From CAYWTX01 sp964461295 (GTDB lineage Bacteria > Planctomycetota > Phycisphaerae > SM23-33), in the NCBI GenBank assembly GCA_964461295.1, contig CAYWTX010000399.1, forward strand, positions 1 through 8,750: a DNA stretch of 8,750 bases. Direction: 5' to 3'. Position 1 is the stretch's first letter. Each line of letters begins with the position of its first letter. Shown here piece after piece: positions 1 through 6,936 of the stretch. A program made the position numbers and the translations under genes. The notes under the pieces were generated by a model. The model saw nothing but the letters and a program-made list of their open reading frames with translations, was not told the origin of the DNA and ran no database searches.

Positions 1-61
1 GACAGGATACCGACGACATGCAGTAACGGTCATTCGTGCCAATGCGGTCAGGGAGGACGCT

Positions 62-952
62 ATGAAGTGTCAATCTCGTCCCAAGGCGCTGGTGGTCGAA
101 GACGATCAGCGAACGCGCGAAACGATTGATGAGGTGCTCACGGCCCTGGAGCACGAATACGACACTGCGACGTGTCTGCTGGAGGCCCGAAAACTCCTCA
201 AGGTCAACGGCTACACCTACGTCCTGCTGAACTGCCGCATCCCGGCAAGGCTGGGCGGCACCCCGCGAACACAGAATACGGAGAACTTCCTCGAGGTGCT
301 CGCGGACGTGAAGGGCAAGGACATGCCCCCGGTCGTCATCTTGCTCCCGCCCGAGTCGGCATACGCTGATGTCACCCGTGAGGCATCGATCCGATGGGCC
401 GCTGGCGTGATGCGACGCGGAGCTGCAGACTTCATCGCCAAGCCGTTCGCCACTGAGGGGCGGACGCTTGACCGAGTAATCAAGAAAGTCCTTGTGGGCA
501 AGGTGGAGCCGGCTTGCATTTCCTGGCCAACTGCGGCCCCTGATGAAGCCAGCGTGGACGCAGCCGAGCCTGGCGCGGACTCCACCGCGCTTCCTGACCG
601 AAAGAAGCCTGCCGATCTTCCAGTTCCCGCGGCGGCAACGGAAGACCGTTGGTCAACGGTGCCCAACGAGCCGGTCGAAGTCGACGACTTCATGGCCAGG
701 TTCTGCGAGCAGCGCAGCAAGGAGAACCGTGTGTGCCGCAAGCGGGCGCTCCTTGCCGCGGCGCGCCACGAGACCGTTAAGTTGCCTCCCTTGGCCAACC
801 CACACAAGCAGGGCCAGCCCAACAGGTATCTCGTCCGTGACTTGCTTGGTGCTTGGCAGGGCTTTCTCGACGAAGGTGTCGACCTGCCGCCATTGCTCCC
901 TCAGTACCGCACGTTCCCCCAGCAGGCTACAGCCCGCGGGGCGGACCCATGA
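62..952 (+). CDS. Degenerate response-regulator receiver protein with unknown C-terminal region
   Basis: The N-terminal ~145 residues look like a CheY-type receiver: an acidic pair (D14, D15) after the first strand, and a KPF motif (K127) after the last strand. The position that normally carries the phospho-acceptor Asp reads L-L-N-C-R-I-P, so it is Asn57 (codon AAC at 230-232). The usual Thr/Ser switch position appears to be Pro96. Phosphorylation in the ordinary way is therefore unlikely, and the domain may act as a constitutive or protein-binding module. Residues ~150-200 are a Pro/Ala-rich linker. Residues ~208-285 are a basic, mostly helical region containing RYLVRDLLGAWQGFLDEG, which I do not recognise; DNA binding is possible but not shown. 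The start at 62 has a strong Shine-Dalgarno (GGGAGGA, 51-57). It lies 93 bp upstream of the next gene, so co-transcription is uncertain. Confidence 0.82.
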   Translation: MKCQSRPKALVVEDDQRTRETIDEVLTALEHEYDTATCLLEARKLLKVNGYTYVLLNCRIPARLGGTPRTQNTENFLEVLADVKGKDMPPVVILLPPESAYADVTREASIRWAAGVMRRGAADFIAKPFATEGRTLDRVIKKVLVGKVEPACISWPTAAPDEASVDAAEPGADSTALPDRKKPADLPVPAAATEDRWSTVPNEPVEVDDFMARFCEQRSKENRVCRKRALLAAARHETVKLPPLANPHKQGQPNRYLVRDLLGAWQGFLDEGVDLPPLLPQYRTFPQQATARGADP

Positions 953-972
953 GCCCTGTTGCGATCAGAACC

Positions 973-1001
973 TTGACGCGGCCCCGGCAAGCAGGTACAT
1001 C
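973..1001 (+). promoter_or_regulatory. Weak candidate promoter for the HAD gene run
   Basis: TTGACG at 973-978 matches five of six bases of the -35 consensus. A weak -10 (TACATC, three of six) follows after 17 bp at 996-1001. Transcription would begin shortly before 1019, leaving a short leader to the ATG at 1046. Chance matches of this quality are common, so this is only a candidate. Confidence 0.22.
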
Positions 1002-1045
1002 GACAATCGCAGCGCCACATGACGCTGCCATGTGATAGGAAGGTC

Positions 1046-1747
1046 ATGGCGCACGCAGGCATCATCTTTGACGGCGACGACACCCTCTGGGACACGATGC
1101 CGTTATACAGAAACGCAAAAGACCGCTTCCTGACCCTGATGACCGCACTCGGGTTCTGCCAAGCCGATGTCAGCCGCGCATTTGATCGCAACGACGAATC
1201 CAATGTGGCGACACTAGGGTTCTCGCGCGGTCGTTTCCCGGCATCTATGGTCCAGACGTACCGAGAGTTTTGCAGGGCTACCCGGTCGTCAACGGACCCC
1301 CAGGTCGAACATAGCATTGCTGCGATTGGAGATGCCGTCTTTGACATGCCTATTACGGCTCGGCCGAGTGCCCCCGGCGTTCTGCGCGACTTGCGCGTGG
1401 CCTTTACTCTGGTGCTGGCCACGAAGGGCGACACGGCGATCCAGGAAAGGCGAATCGCTCAATCCGGTTTAGAGATGTTCTTTGATCGCACTTACATTCT
1501 TGGCGACAAGTCGGCCGAGGCATTCCGTCGCATCGTCAGAGAATGCGCACTCGTAACGGAGCAGAGCTGGTCTGTCGGGAATAGTGTTCGCTCAGATATC
1601 GTCCCAGCGCTGGAGATCGGTTTGAAGGCGGCGTGGGTTCCCTCGGACACATGGAACTACGAAGACGCTACTGTGCCGCAGTCGCCACGCGTGGTCGTGT
1701 GTCGCCGGCTCGCGGAACTGCCCGCGATTATCAACACGGAGAAATGA
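1046..1747 (+). CDS. HAD-superfamily hydrolase (phosphatase-like)
   Basis: A 233-residue cytoplasmic HAD-type phosphohydrolase; the substrate is unknown. HAD motif I is F-D-G-D-D-T (nucleophile D9, acid/base D11, T13). Motif II is the Thr in L-A-T-K-G-D (T126). Motif III is probably K155. Motif IV is V-G-N-S-V-R-S-D-I, with N179 where many HADs have Asp and D184 retained; a GNSxxSD form is seen in one HAD branch, so this need not mean inactivity. Residues ~15-105 form the likely cap insertion. I chose ATG 1046 over the in-frame ATG 1019 because AGGA at 1037-1040 sits 5 nt upstream of 1046, while 1019 has no such signal and the extra residues look non-native. The stop (TGA 1745-1747) overlaps an ATG of the next gene, which suggests translational coupling. 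Confidence 0.85.
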   Translation: MAHAGIIFDGDDTLWDTMPLYRNAKDRFLTLMTALGFCQADVSRAFDRNDESNVATLGFSRGRFPASMVQTYREFCRATRSSTDPQVEHSIAAIGDAVFDMPITARPSAPGVLRDLRVAFTLVLATKGDTAIQERRIAQSGLEMFFDRTYILGDKSAEAFRRIVRECALVTEQSWSVGNSVRSDIVPALEIGLKAAWVPSDTWNYEDATVPQSPRVVVCRRLAELPAIINTEK

Positions 1748-1749
1748 CT

Positions 1750-2979
1750 ATGATCTATGCATTCACCTCCAATCAAGATGTCCGATACACGCAGGACGCA
1801 CTTAACGCACTTGCGTATCCGCCTGGCCATATAGTGCGGTTCCGCTATCGGAAGACACATGTATCGCCGGCAGTTGCCTCCTACGAGACTGACAAAGCGG
1901 GAGTGGTTCGACTCGAGCGGTTGGCCTCACGTAGCTGCATTATCATTTTTCTGGAAGGGATACGAGGAACTGACCAGAGGGTGGACCCTGAACAGCCGTT
2001 CTCCGTGTATCCATTGCGAGGGGCAGAAATAGTCAGAATGCAGTGGAATGGCGAGGCGCTGTATGTGGATATATCCCTGAAGGGGTATATCAGTTATAGG
2101 ACTGGCAAGACGACGGATGTTGCTCGCTATGATCAGATTACACAAGAATTGCGTAAGTTGCCATATCATCCGTTACCGCAATCACGCGACGGCAAAGGAT
2201 TCATGTGGCTCGACGGTCAGAGGTGCAAGTATGAAAAGGGCAAGGGCGGAACCGGTGGCTACTTCTTCGCCGATGTTGCGGAGAACAGCGATGGATACGT
2301 GTCGTGGCCGATGTGCCCCTCGGGAGACCGCACTGAAGAGGAAGCGTGGGAGAGCGTTGTCGATATTCTGGCCAAGTCCAAGGACTTTCGGGAGGCGATG
2401 TTCTTCCGCGTGAGTGGAATCTACCGTAGACTGGGGAGAGGCTTCGATGAGTCGAATGTGGAGGTGGATCAGGGCGTAGCCGAACTGGAGTATTGTTTGC
2501 CAATGGGTGAGGTGGCGATCATGAAGGTGATGTGCTACGTTCCGATGGATGGTGGCGGGCGCGGAACCCTCTCAGTACGGAGTGAAGGAGATGGGTTTGC
2601 AGGGATTTCTCCGCGGTCCATTCACATTAGCAGCCGCTATAACGAAGAGCGGGTCATTCTGGCGTCCAAGAGGGTTCTCGACAATGTCCAGTCGCCCATT
2701 GAGGTCGTGCCGGAAGACCCAAAGGCTGTTGCCCCGAGGGTCTTCTTTCTGACAAGGGTCACGGTGCCACACTGGATTCCGTGGGTGCCGGTGGGTGTTC
2801 TGGGTCTAGCAGCTGTGTTCTTGTCAATAGGTCCCGACCTGTTGGAGAGTGTGGGTGGTCAAGGCTCGTTTCTGGCAAACTGCAAGAGCACGCTGTCTCT
2901 ACTGAGCAAGGGATTGGGCGGGCTTTGCACTGCGATAGCGGCGTACCTGGCCTTCCGCAAGATGCCTGTTGGGAAGTAG
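1750..2979 (+). CDS. Hypothetical protein with two C-terminal membrane segments
   Basis: I do not recognise this 409-residue protein. Its N-terminus (YTQDALNALAYPPGHIVRFRYR) reads as a soluble, basic beta-rich domain. The middle contains several Gly- and aromatic-rich stretches. Two hydrophobic segments lie at the end, roughly residues 343-361 (around PVGVLGLAAVFLSIGP) and 382-402 (around KGLGGLCTAIAAYLAF), followed by a basic tail. A large soluble domain with a C-terminal hairpin anchor fits a membrane-tethered sensor or effector. Two starts are possible: ATG 1744, whose ATGA overlaps the HAD stop, and ATG 1750, which sits 8 nt after GGAG (1738-1741); I prefer 1750. Either way it is tightly coupled to the HAD gene. 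By eye the gene is richer in A/T than its neighbours, which hints at separate acquisition. Confidence 0.78.
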   Translation: MIYAFTSNQDVRYTQDALNALAYPPGHIVRFRYRKTHVSPAVASYETDKAGVVRLERLASRSCIIIFLEGIRGTDQRVDPEQPFSVYPLRGAEIVRMQWNGEALYVDISLKGYISYRTGKTTDVARYDQITQELRKLPYHPLPQSRDGKGFMWLDGQRCKYEKGKGGTGGYFFADVAENSDGYVSWPMCPSGDRTEEEAWESVVDILAKSKDFREAMFFRVSGIYRRLGRGFDESNVEVDQGVAELEYCLPMGEVAIMKVMCYVPMDGGGRGTLSVRSEGDGFAGISPRSIHISSRYNEERVILASKRVLDNVQSPIEVVPEDPKAVAPRVFFLTRVTVPHWIPWVPVGVLGLAAVFLSIGPDLLESVGGQGSFLANCKSTLSLLSKGLGGLCTAIAAYLAFRKMPVGK

Positions 2980-3037
2980 CTGGGCGGGTGTAGGGATTCC
3001 GACGGCACCCGTTGTGGCAGAAAGGGAACGCGTTCAG

Positions 3038-4093
3038 ATGAGGAAGCACGTACTGCCGGGCGAAGACGGTCATAGCGACTGGTTCGACCGGCTGAACCAA
3101 TTCGAGCGGCAGGAAACGCTCCGGCAGGTGGCGTTCAAACGGAAACGCTGGCCCGACCTTCCCGATGGCGTTTGGGCCAAGAAGAAGGGCGAGACCTACA
3201 CTTACCCTCACATCCTGCCCGAGGGCGACAAGTCCCTCTACCCAGGCATCGCCGGCAAGGTGGTGGAGTACAGCCATGCCAGCAACATCGCCATCCACTC
3301 CGAGTTTCTGAACCTCAGAAGCTCACAGGCGTGCTGCTTCAACGTGCTGTTCCCGCTGCGGCTCGACCCGGAGCTTGCCCGAGTCGCGCTAGAGCCGGTG
3401 CTCCCCGGTGTGCGGGAGGTATTCCGAATCGAGTTCGAGTACACCGGCCCTGATGACGATGGGGCCACGGAGTGGCTCGGCGAGCCCGCCGGTGGGCAGC
3501 GCGGCCAGAACCGCACGAGCATCGACGCCGCAGTCTGGTGGACAGAAGGAGACAGGAAACTGCTCACGTTCATCGAGTGGAAGTACACGGAGAGGAACTA
3601 CGGCACCTGCGGCGGCTACGCCTCCGACGGGAACAAGCAGAAACACCTGTGCCAGAGCCTGGACGCGCAGCGCGGCGACCCTTCATCAACCTGTTATCTG
3701 ACCCATGGCAGGAACACCCGACGGTATTGGGGGCGTCTCGACGACGCTCACATCGACCTCTCAGCCCTCTCGGGCCGGAAGGGCTGCCCGTTCATGGGGC
3801 CTTTCTACCAACTGATGCGCCAGCACCTCTTGGCTGCCTACTGCCGAGAGCACGAAGCCGTCGGAGAGGTCTACGTTGCTTCGATTGGTTTCCGCGGGAA
3901 TCAGTCGCTCCACGAGCTTCCGGCCGACCTTCGAGGCCTTGGTGCCACCGTCGAGGACGCGTGGAACGGTTGTTTACGAGACGTTCCGCCAATGACACAC
4001 GTCAACGTCGAGGCCGTCATGGAGCGCATCAAGGCAAGTCCCAGGGCGGACCAAGCCTGGCTGGCGTACCTGGAAGAGCGGTACGGTCTGTAG
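3038..4093 (+). CDS. PD-(D/E)XK nuclease, PGN_0703-like putative restriction endonuclease
   Basis: A 351-residue protein. It shows the order of motifs I associate with the PGN_0703-type putative restriction endonuclease family: a conserved stretch with N-L-R-S-S-Q and C-F-N (S95-Q97 and just after), then S-I-D-A (D163), then F-I-E-W-K-Y (E180, K182), giving D-x16-ExK. These are the expected metal-binding and catalytic residues, and all are intact. The predicted role is metal-dependent DNA cleavage; the target is unknown, and no methyltransferase or specificity subunit is present in the window. ATG 3038 was chosen because AAGGGA (3022-3027) lies 10 nt upstream. An in-frame ATG at 2969 would overlap the previous gene and has no Shine-Dalgarno. 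The gap to the previous gene is 58 bp, so it may share its transcript. Confidence 0.72.
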   Translation: MRKHVLPGEDGHSDWFDRLNQFERQETLRQVAFKRKRWPDLPDGVWAKKKGETYTYPHILPEGDKSLYPGIAGKVVEYSHASNIAIHSEFLNLRSSQACCFNVLFPLRLDPELARVALEPVLPGVREVFRIEFEYTGPDDDGATEWLGEPAGGQRGQNRTSIDAAVWWTEGDRKLLTFIEWKYTERNYGTCGGYASDGNKQKHLCQSLDAQRGDPSSTCYLTHGRNTRRYWGRLDDAHIDLSALSGRKGCPFMGPFYQLMRQHLLAAYCREHEAVGEVYVASIGFRGNQSLHELPADLRGLGATVEDAWNGCLRDVPPMTHVNVEAVMERIKASPRADQAWLAYLEERYGL

Positions 4094-4134
4094 CGGCATT
4101 CGCCTTGGCGGTCGGCGCGGCCGTCGAGGGATTG

Positions 4135-4176
4135 GCCTGGGCGGTCAGTTCCCGTTGGCAGCCACCCGGCCCAGGC
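4135..4176 (+). terminator. Possible intrinsic terminator after the nuclease gene
   Basis: GCCTGGGC (4135-4142) is the exact reverse complement of GCCCAGGC (4169-4176). The 26-nt interior can extend the stem by GGT/ACC. A modest pyrimidine run (TCTTTCC) follows. It lies 41 bp after the nuclease stop. It overlaps the candidate left end of the insertion sequence, so it could instead belong to that element. Confidence 0.3.
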
Positions 4177-5414
4177 TCTTTCCTCGCGGCCAACTCGCGG
4201 CTATCATGCTCGCCCTATGACCTGGACACCATGGCGGTTTTTCATGGTGGCCCTTGCCGGCTGGATGAACCGGCAACAGCAGGAAGTGATAGCTTACCTC
4301 ACGGAAGAGAACCGGATTCTTCGGGAAAAGCTTGGCCACAAACGCATCATCCTTAACGAGTCCCAGAAGCGCCGCCTCGCGGCTGCGGCCATGAAACTGG
4401 GCAAAGACCTCCTGCGCCAGTTCGGCACGCTGTTCTCGCCCGACACGATCCTGCGCTGGCACCGCATGCTGATCGCCCGCAAGTACGACGGCAGCGGCGG
4501 CAAGCGCGGGCCCAAGCCCAAGAAGGCCAATTCAATCCGCAAGTTGGTGCTTCAGATGGCGGCCGAGAGCCCGGGCTGGGGCTACGGGCGCATCTACGGC
4601 GAGCTGCGTAAGCTCGGCTACGACGTCCACTGGCAGACGGTCCGCCGCATCATGCTGGACGCCGGCCTGCTGCCCGACCCGGACAAGCCGTACAAGAGCA
4701 CGTGGAAGACCTTCCTGGCCAGCCACTGGGAAAGCATAGCCGCCTGCGACTTCTTCAGCGTCGAGGCATGGGGCCTGAAGGGCCTGACCCGCTACATGGT
4801 CTTCTTCGTCATCGACCTGGCCACGCGGCGCGTGCAGATCGCCGGCATCCACGTGGACCCGTGCGAGACGCAGATGCTCCAGTGGGCCCGCAACCTGACC
4901 GACGCCGAGGACGGGTTCCTCAAGGGCAAGCGCATCCTGATCCACGACCGCGACCCGCTGTTCACCAGGAAGTTCCAGGAGACGCTCCAGGTGGCCGGCG
5001 TCCGCTGCCTCAAGATGCCGCGCTGGAGTCCAAACCTGAATGCCTTCAGCGAATCGTGGATACGGGCAGCGAAACGAGAAGCCTTGGACAAGATCGTCTT
5101 CTTCAGCGAGCGCCAGATTCGCTACGTTGTCGAGCAGTACGTCGAGCATCACAACCTGGAGCGCCCGCACAAGGGGCTGGAGTACCGTCGGCCGACGGAA
5201 CCGGACACGCCCATGCCGCGGGACGGCCCCATCAAGTGCCGCGAGCGCCTGGGTGGCCTGCTGAAGAGCTACTACCGGGACGCGGCGTAGCCTCGGCTGA
5301 AACATGAAACCCCTGCTGTTTCTCAAGGAATGCAGGGAGAAATGCTTCCGCCGAACAGGCGCGTCTCCGTGGCCGGCGCAGCCGGTCGCATCGGGCGGCC
5401 AAAACCGTTCTGAC
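4144..5414 (+). mobile_element. Insertion sequence with DDE transposase (ends tentative)
   Basis: A complete transposase gene (4217-5290) sits between weak candidate inverted repeats. The left is GTCAGTTCCCGTTGGCAGCC at 4144-4163. The right, read on the minus strand from 5414 down to 5394, begins GTCAGAACGGTTTTGGC. About 14 of 20 positions match with one gap. The implied length of about 1.27 kb suits an IS of this type. I see no clear target-site duplication, so the ends remain provisional. Confidence 0.45.
4217..5290 (+). CDS. IS3/IS481-like DDE transposase (integrase core)
   Basis: A 357-residue transposase that would cut and join the ends of its own element. The N-terminal ~40 residues include a hydrophobic start and N-R-Q-Q-Q-E-V-I-A-Y-L, typical of this IS group. 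A helix-turn-helix region follows (S74-R88, then G120-M146 with W-G-Y-G-R-I-Y-G-E-L). The integrase core has D178 (A-C-D-F-F), D244 (L-I-H-D-R-D) and E279 (F-S-E-S-W), with 34 residues between D244 and E279. The C-terminal N-L-E-R-P-H-K-G-L motif is present. No frameshift or truncation is visible, so it may be active. The start at 4217 lacks a clear Shine-Dalgarno; ATG 4244 is an alternative. Confidence 0.88.
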   Translation: MTWTPWRFFMVALAGWMNRQQQEVIAYLTEENRILREKLGHKRIILNESQKRRLAAAAMKLGKDLLRQFGTLFSPDTILRWHRMLIARKYDGSGGKRGPKPKKANSIRKLVLQMAAESPGWGYGRIYGELRKLGYDVHWQTVRRIMLDAGLLPDPDKPYKSTWKTFLASHWESIAACDFFSVEAWGLKGLTRYMVFFVIDLATRRVQIAGIHVDPCETQMLQWARNLTDAEDGFLKGKRILIHDRDPLFTRKFQETLQVAGVRCLKMPRWSPNLNAFSESWIRAAKREALDKIVFFSERQIRYVVEQYVEHHNLERPHKGLEYRRPTEPDTPMPRDGPIKCRERLGGLLKSYYRDAA

Positions 5415-5584
5415 ACCCTGGATGACCTCCGGGTTCCGACGTCGGAGGTCGTCGAGGACCCCCGGGCTTTGACACCGGAGGTCGTCCTGCGCGCCGGTCA
5501 CGACGTACTGGTGGCTGTCCAGCCTGCCCCGCATGGGAACTGCGCAACTGCGTCAACCGGTGGTGCGGAACTGGCGCAACTGGC
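5415..5584. other. Gene-free stretch with core-like short repeats
   Basis: No gene is supported between the IS right end and structured repeat A. The stretch holds several partial matches to the 24-bp core of the downstream array: AACCCGGAGGTC on the minus strand at 5424-5435, and CGGAGGTCGTC on the plus strand at 5443-5453 and 5476-5486. It also has short tandem repeats around GCGCAACTG and GCGGAACTGG at about 5540-5590. Open frames here are arginine-rich readings of repeat DNA. Confidence 0.45.
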
Positions 5585-5844
5585 GCGGAACCGCGTCGGA
5601 AAGCATCGAGAGTAGTTACTCTTTCTCGCGGAGTACGGCCGGAAAAGGCGCGGTTTCCCGCATGGTCGGCGCGCGTAATTACGCCGGTCGAGTGGTTTGG
5701 CGTGCAATCCTGTGAAATGGCCTGACGAGTTTCGCAGAATCCCCTTGGCTTCCTCTCCGTGATCTTGCCCACTGTCCCGCAATGGGTTACGTGGCTGCGG
5801 CCAACCAGCGAAGGACTACGCCTCATAACCCGGAGGTCGTGGGG
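5585..5844 (+). repeat. Structured repeat copy A (hairpin array ending in tRNA-fMet-like core)
   Basis: This is the most diverged of three copies of a 240-260 bp element. From left to right: H1, GAGTA (5610-5614), TACTC (5617-5621) and GAGTA (5631-5635), able to form alternative stems; H2, the perfect palindrome GCGTAATTACGC (5673-5684); a conserved CCTTGGCTTCCTC segment around 5751 (H3 loop); H4, CCGCA (5777-5781) pairing with TGCGG (5796-5800) around a GGGTTACG loop; and the 24-bp core at 5821-5844. Unlike copies B and C, no DUF1580-like gene precedes it; the IS lies upstream instead. Confidence 0.75.
5821..5844 (+). repeat. 24-bp core, copy A (tRNA-fMet-like, possible attachment site)
   Basis: Identical to 6896-6919 and 8164-8187, although the bases around it have diverged. 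It contains CTCATAACCCGGAGGTC followed by GTGGGG. That is what bacterial initiator tRNA-fMet has from the anticodon loop (CTCATAA, with the CAT anticodon) through the CCC side of the anticodon stem and the variable loop to the T-stem. No complete tRNA can be folded here. Downstream, a reversed transposase fragment begins at once. A recombinase attachment site is an inference. Confidence 0.55.
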
Positions 5845-6141
5845 TTGTGATAGGGGGCATAGGTCTGAACAATGTGGTCGAGCTGCAGTAGGACGAAGCA
5901 GAAGAAGTGGTTCAGGCACTCGCGCTTCAGGCTGCCGATCCACGACTCGGCGAAGCAATTGGCGACGGGCGCTTTGTAGGGCGTCAGCACCGGACCGCGC
6001 CTATACCCCCGGAGGTGCTCGTCAAACGCCTCCGTGAACTTCGTGTCCCGGTCGTGGATCAGGAACCGTACGTCGATGCCTTCCTCCTCGGCCCACATGC
6101 TTACGTTCCGGGCCTGTTGCCGCATCCACTCGTCCGTGGGA
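5845..6141 (-). pseudogene. C-terminal fragment of an IS481-like transposase, truncated at the core
   Basis: The minus strand encodes the end of an integrase core: P-T-D-E-W-M-R-Q-Q-A-R-N, then the second catalytic Asp in F-L-I-H-D-R-D, then Glu in F-A-E-S-W-I-G-S-L-K-R-E, with 34 residues between, and L-D-H-I-V-Q-T-Y-A-P-Y-H-N. The first catalytic Asp and the whole N-terminal half are missing, so it cannot be active. Homology stops at Y-H-N exactly where core A begins (5844). The residues that follow (P-T-T-S-G-L-stop) are just the reverse reading of the core. The E-C-L-N-H-F motif differs from the intact transposase upstream, so this is a remnant of a different element. Confidence 0.78.
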
Positions 6142-6306
6142 TTCGGCCCTCCAGCCTGCTGACTGTTCTGGTTGCCGCAGCCCTGCTGCTCCGGCATCTC
6201 GGCCGAGGCATGTAACCCCACCAGAAGCGCAAGCCAGGACGGCGTTTCGTGGGCGTCAGGGAATCCCTTGGCACCCCCGCGCTCGCCGAGGTACCCACCC
6301 GCCCGC

Positions 6307-6323
6307 GCCGCCGCGTCGGCGGC
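6307..6323 (+). promoter_or_regulatory. Leader hairpin just before the Shine-Dalgarno, module 1
   Basis: GCCGCCG (6307-6313) pairs perfectly with CGGCGGC (6317-6323) around a 3-nt CGT loop. It ends 6 nt before GAGGTG (6330-6335), the ribosome binding site of the DUF1580-like gene. The same hairpin is kept in module 2 with one G-T wobble. Such a stem could influence translation; a regulatory role is inference. Confidence 0.45.
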
Positions 6324-6340
6324 AGCAACGAGGTGAAATG

Positions 6341-6652
6341 ATGCGGAACTATATCTCCCTCAGGGACGCAGCCAAGCTGCTGCCGGGGCCCCCGTCGGTC
6401 TGCACCCTCTGGCGCTGGTGCGACCGAGGCTTCTACTTCTGGGCGGTCGACCAGGTCATCAGATTGGAGCACGTCCGGATCGGCCGGGCGCTCTACACGA
6501 CGCCCGAGTGGCTGGACGAGTTCTTCGACAGGCTCAGCGCCGCCAACGACGCACAGCGGGAAGTCCGTCCTGGTCACCGCCCGAGCAAGTCCTGGCAGCG
6601 GCGTATGGCGGCTTGCGAGGCGGACATCATCCTCCGGCGCGCCGGCATCTGA
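6341..6652 (+). CDS. DUF1580-like / excisionase-like helix-turn-helix protein, copy 1
   Basis: A 103-residue protein that is probably DNA-binding. I-S-L-R-D-A-A-K-L-L-P-G (residues 5-16) followed by C-T-L-W-R-W-C-D-R-G-F is a MerR/excisionase-like helix-turn-helix. L-E-H-V-R-I-G-R, then Y-T-T-P-E-W-L-D-E-F-F, fits the wing and following helix of planctomycete DUF1580-type proteins. Residues 76-103 are a basic tail ending I-L-R-R-A-G-I. The start is ATG 6341, not the adjacent ATG 6338: the duplicate in module 2 has ACG-ATG here, and GAGGTG lies 5 nt before 6341. It differs from copy 2 at only four residues (D/N, R/K, A/G, A/V) while eight other codons changed silently. Possible roles are recombination directionality or repression; neither is demonstrated. 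Confidence 0.78.
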   Translation: MRNYISLRDAAKLLPGPPSVCTLWRWCDRGFYFWAVDQVIRLEHVRIGRALYTTPEWLDEFFDRLSAANDAQREVRPGHRPSKSWQRRMAACEADIILRRAGI

Positions 6653-6663
6653 CGCCGGCGCCC

Positions 6664-6682
6664 CGGGCGGCCTCGGCGCCCG
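6664..6682 (+). terminator. GC hairpin after copy 1 gene (terminator-like, no T-tract)
   Basis: CGGGCG (6664-6669) pairs with CGCCCG (6677-6682) around the loop GCCTCGG, starting 12 nt after the stop codon. The hairpin is kept in module 2 with one wobble pair. No T-run follows, so intrinsic termination is uncertain; it may be part of the structured repeat. Confidence 0.35.
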
Positions 6683-6919
6683 CGGAATCCGTCGAGAGTA
6701 GTTACTCGCGTTCTGCGAGTAGTCGCCGCCAAACCGACGACCCCAGGCATGTTTGCGCGCGTAGTTACGCGCAAACCAGCGAACCGCACCGAGTTCCAGT
6801 GCAACGGAGCGAGATTTCGCTTGGCTTTCTCGCCAGAACCGTGCCCCTTGTGGCGTAACGGGTTACGGCTGTTGGGCTTAAAGGTAGTTCGGCGTCCTCA
6901 TAACCCGGAGGTCGTGGGG
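6682..6919 (+). repeat. Structured repeat copy B
   Basis: H1: GAGTA (6696-6700), TACTCGC (6703-6709) and GCGAGTA (6715-6721); the middle arm can pair with either side, 7 bp with the right arm. A GTAG tetranucleotide lies directly before the right-hand hairpin. H2: GCGCGTA (6757-6763) pairs with TACGCGC (6766-6772). The H3 loop CTTGGCTTTCTCGCC is at about 6820-6834. H4: GCGTAAC (6853-6859) pairs imperfectly with GTTGGGC (6871-6877) around the GGGTTACG loop. The core is at 6896-6919. Confidence 0.78.
6896..6919 (+). repeat. 24-bp core, copy B
   Basis: Identical to the other two cores and in the same orientation. The next bases (CAAGTCTTG) are unrelated to those after cores A and C, so the shared sequence ends exactly here. 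The distance from core A is 1075 bp. Confidence 0.55.
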
Positions 6920-6936
6920 CAAGTCTTGTCGAGGCC

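Larger units (their letters stand above)
6190..6919 (+). repeat. Tandem module 1 (leader, DUF1580-like gene, structured repeat, core)
   Basis: This 730-bp stretch is collinear with 7455-8187. Both begin at TCCGGCA and the palindrome CTCGGCCGAG (here 6198-6207), continue through a leader hairpin, the small gene, a GC hairpin and the structured repeat, and end at the core. Homology is lost on both outer sides. The flanks show no obvious target duplication. It could be a duplicated cassette or two insertions of one small non-autonomous element. Confidence 0.8.

Noticed and set aside
3472..4356. Plus-strand open frame of 294 codons overlapping the nuclease and the IS start.
   Set aside because: Arginine-rich frame shadow of the PD-(D/E)XK gene, whose catalytic motifs are clear in the other frame.
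5295..5345. CCTGC...GCAGG and TTTCTC...GAGAAA inverted repeats after the transposase stop.
   Set aside because: The two short stems overlap and exclude each other, and no T-run follows, so I do not call a terminator.
4532..5416. Long minus-strand open frame of 294 codons.
   Set aside because: It is antisense to the intact DDE transposase and made of low-information GC-rich codons.
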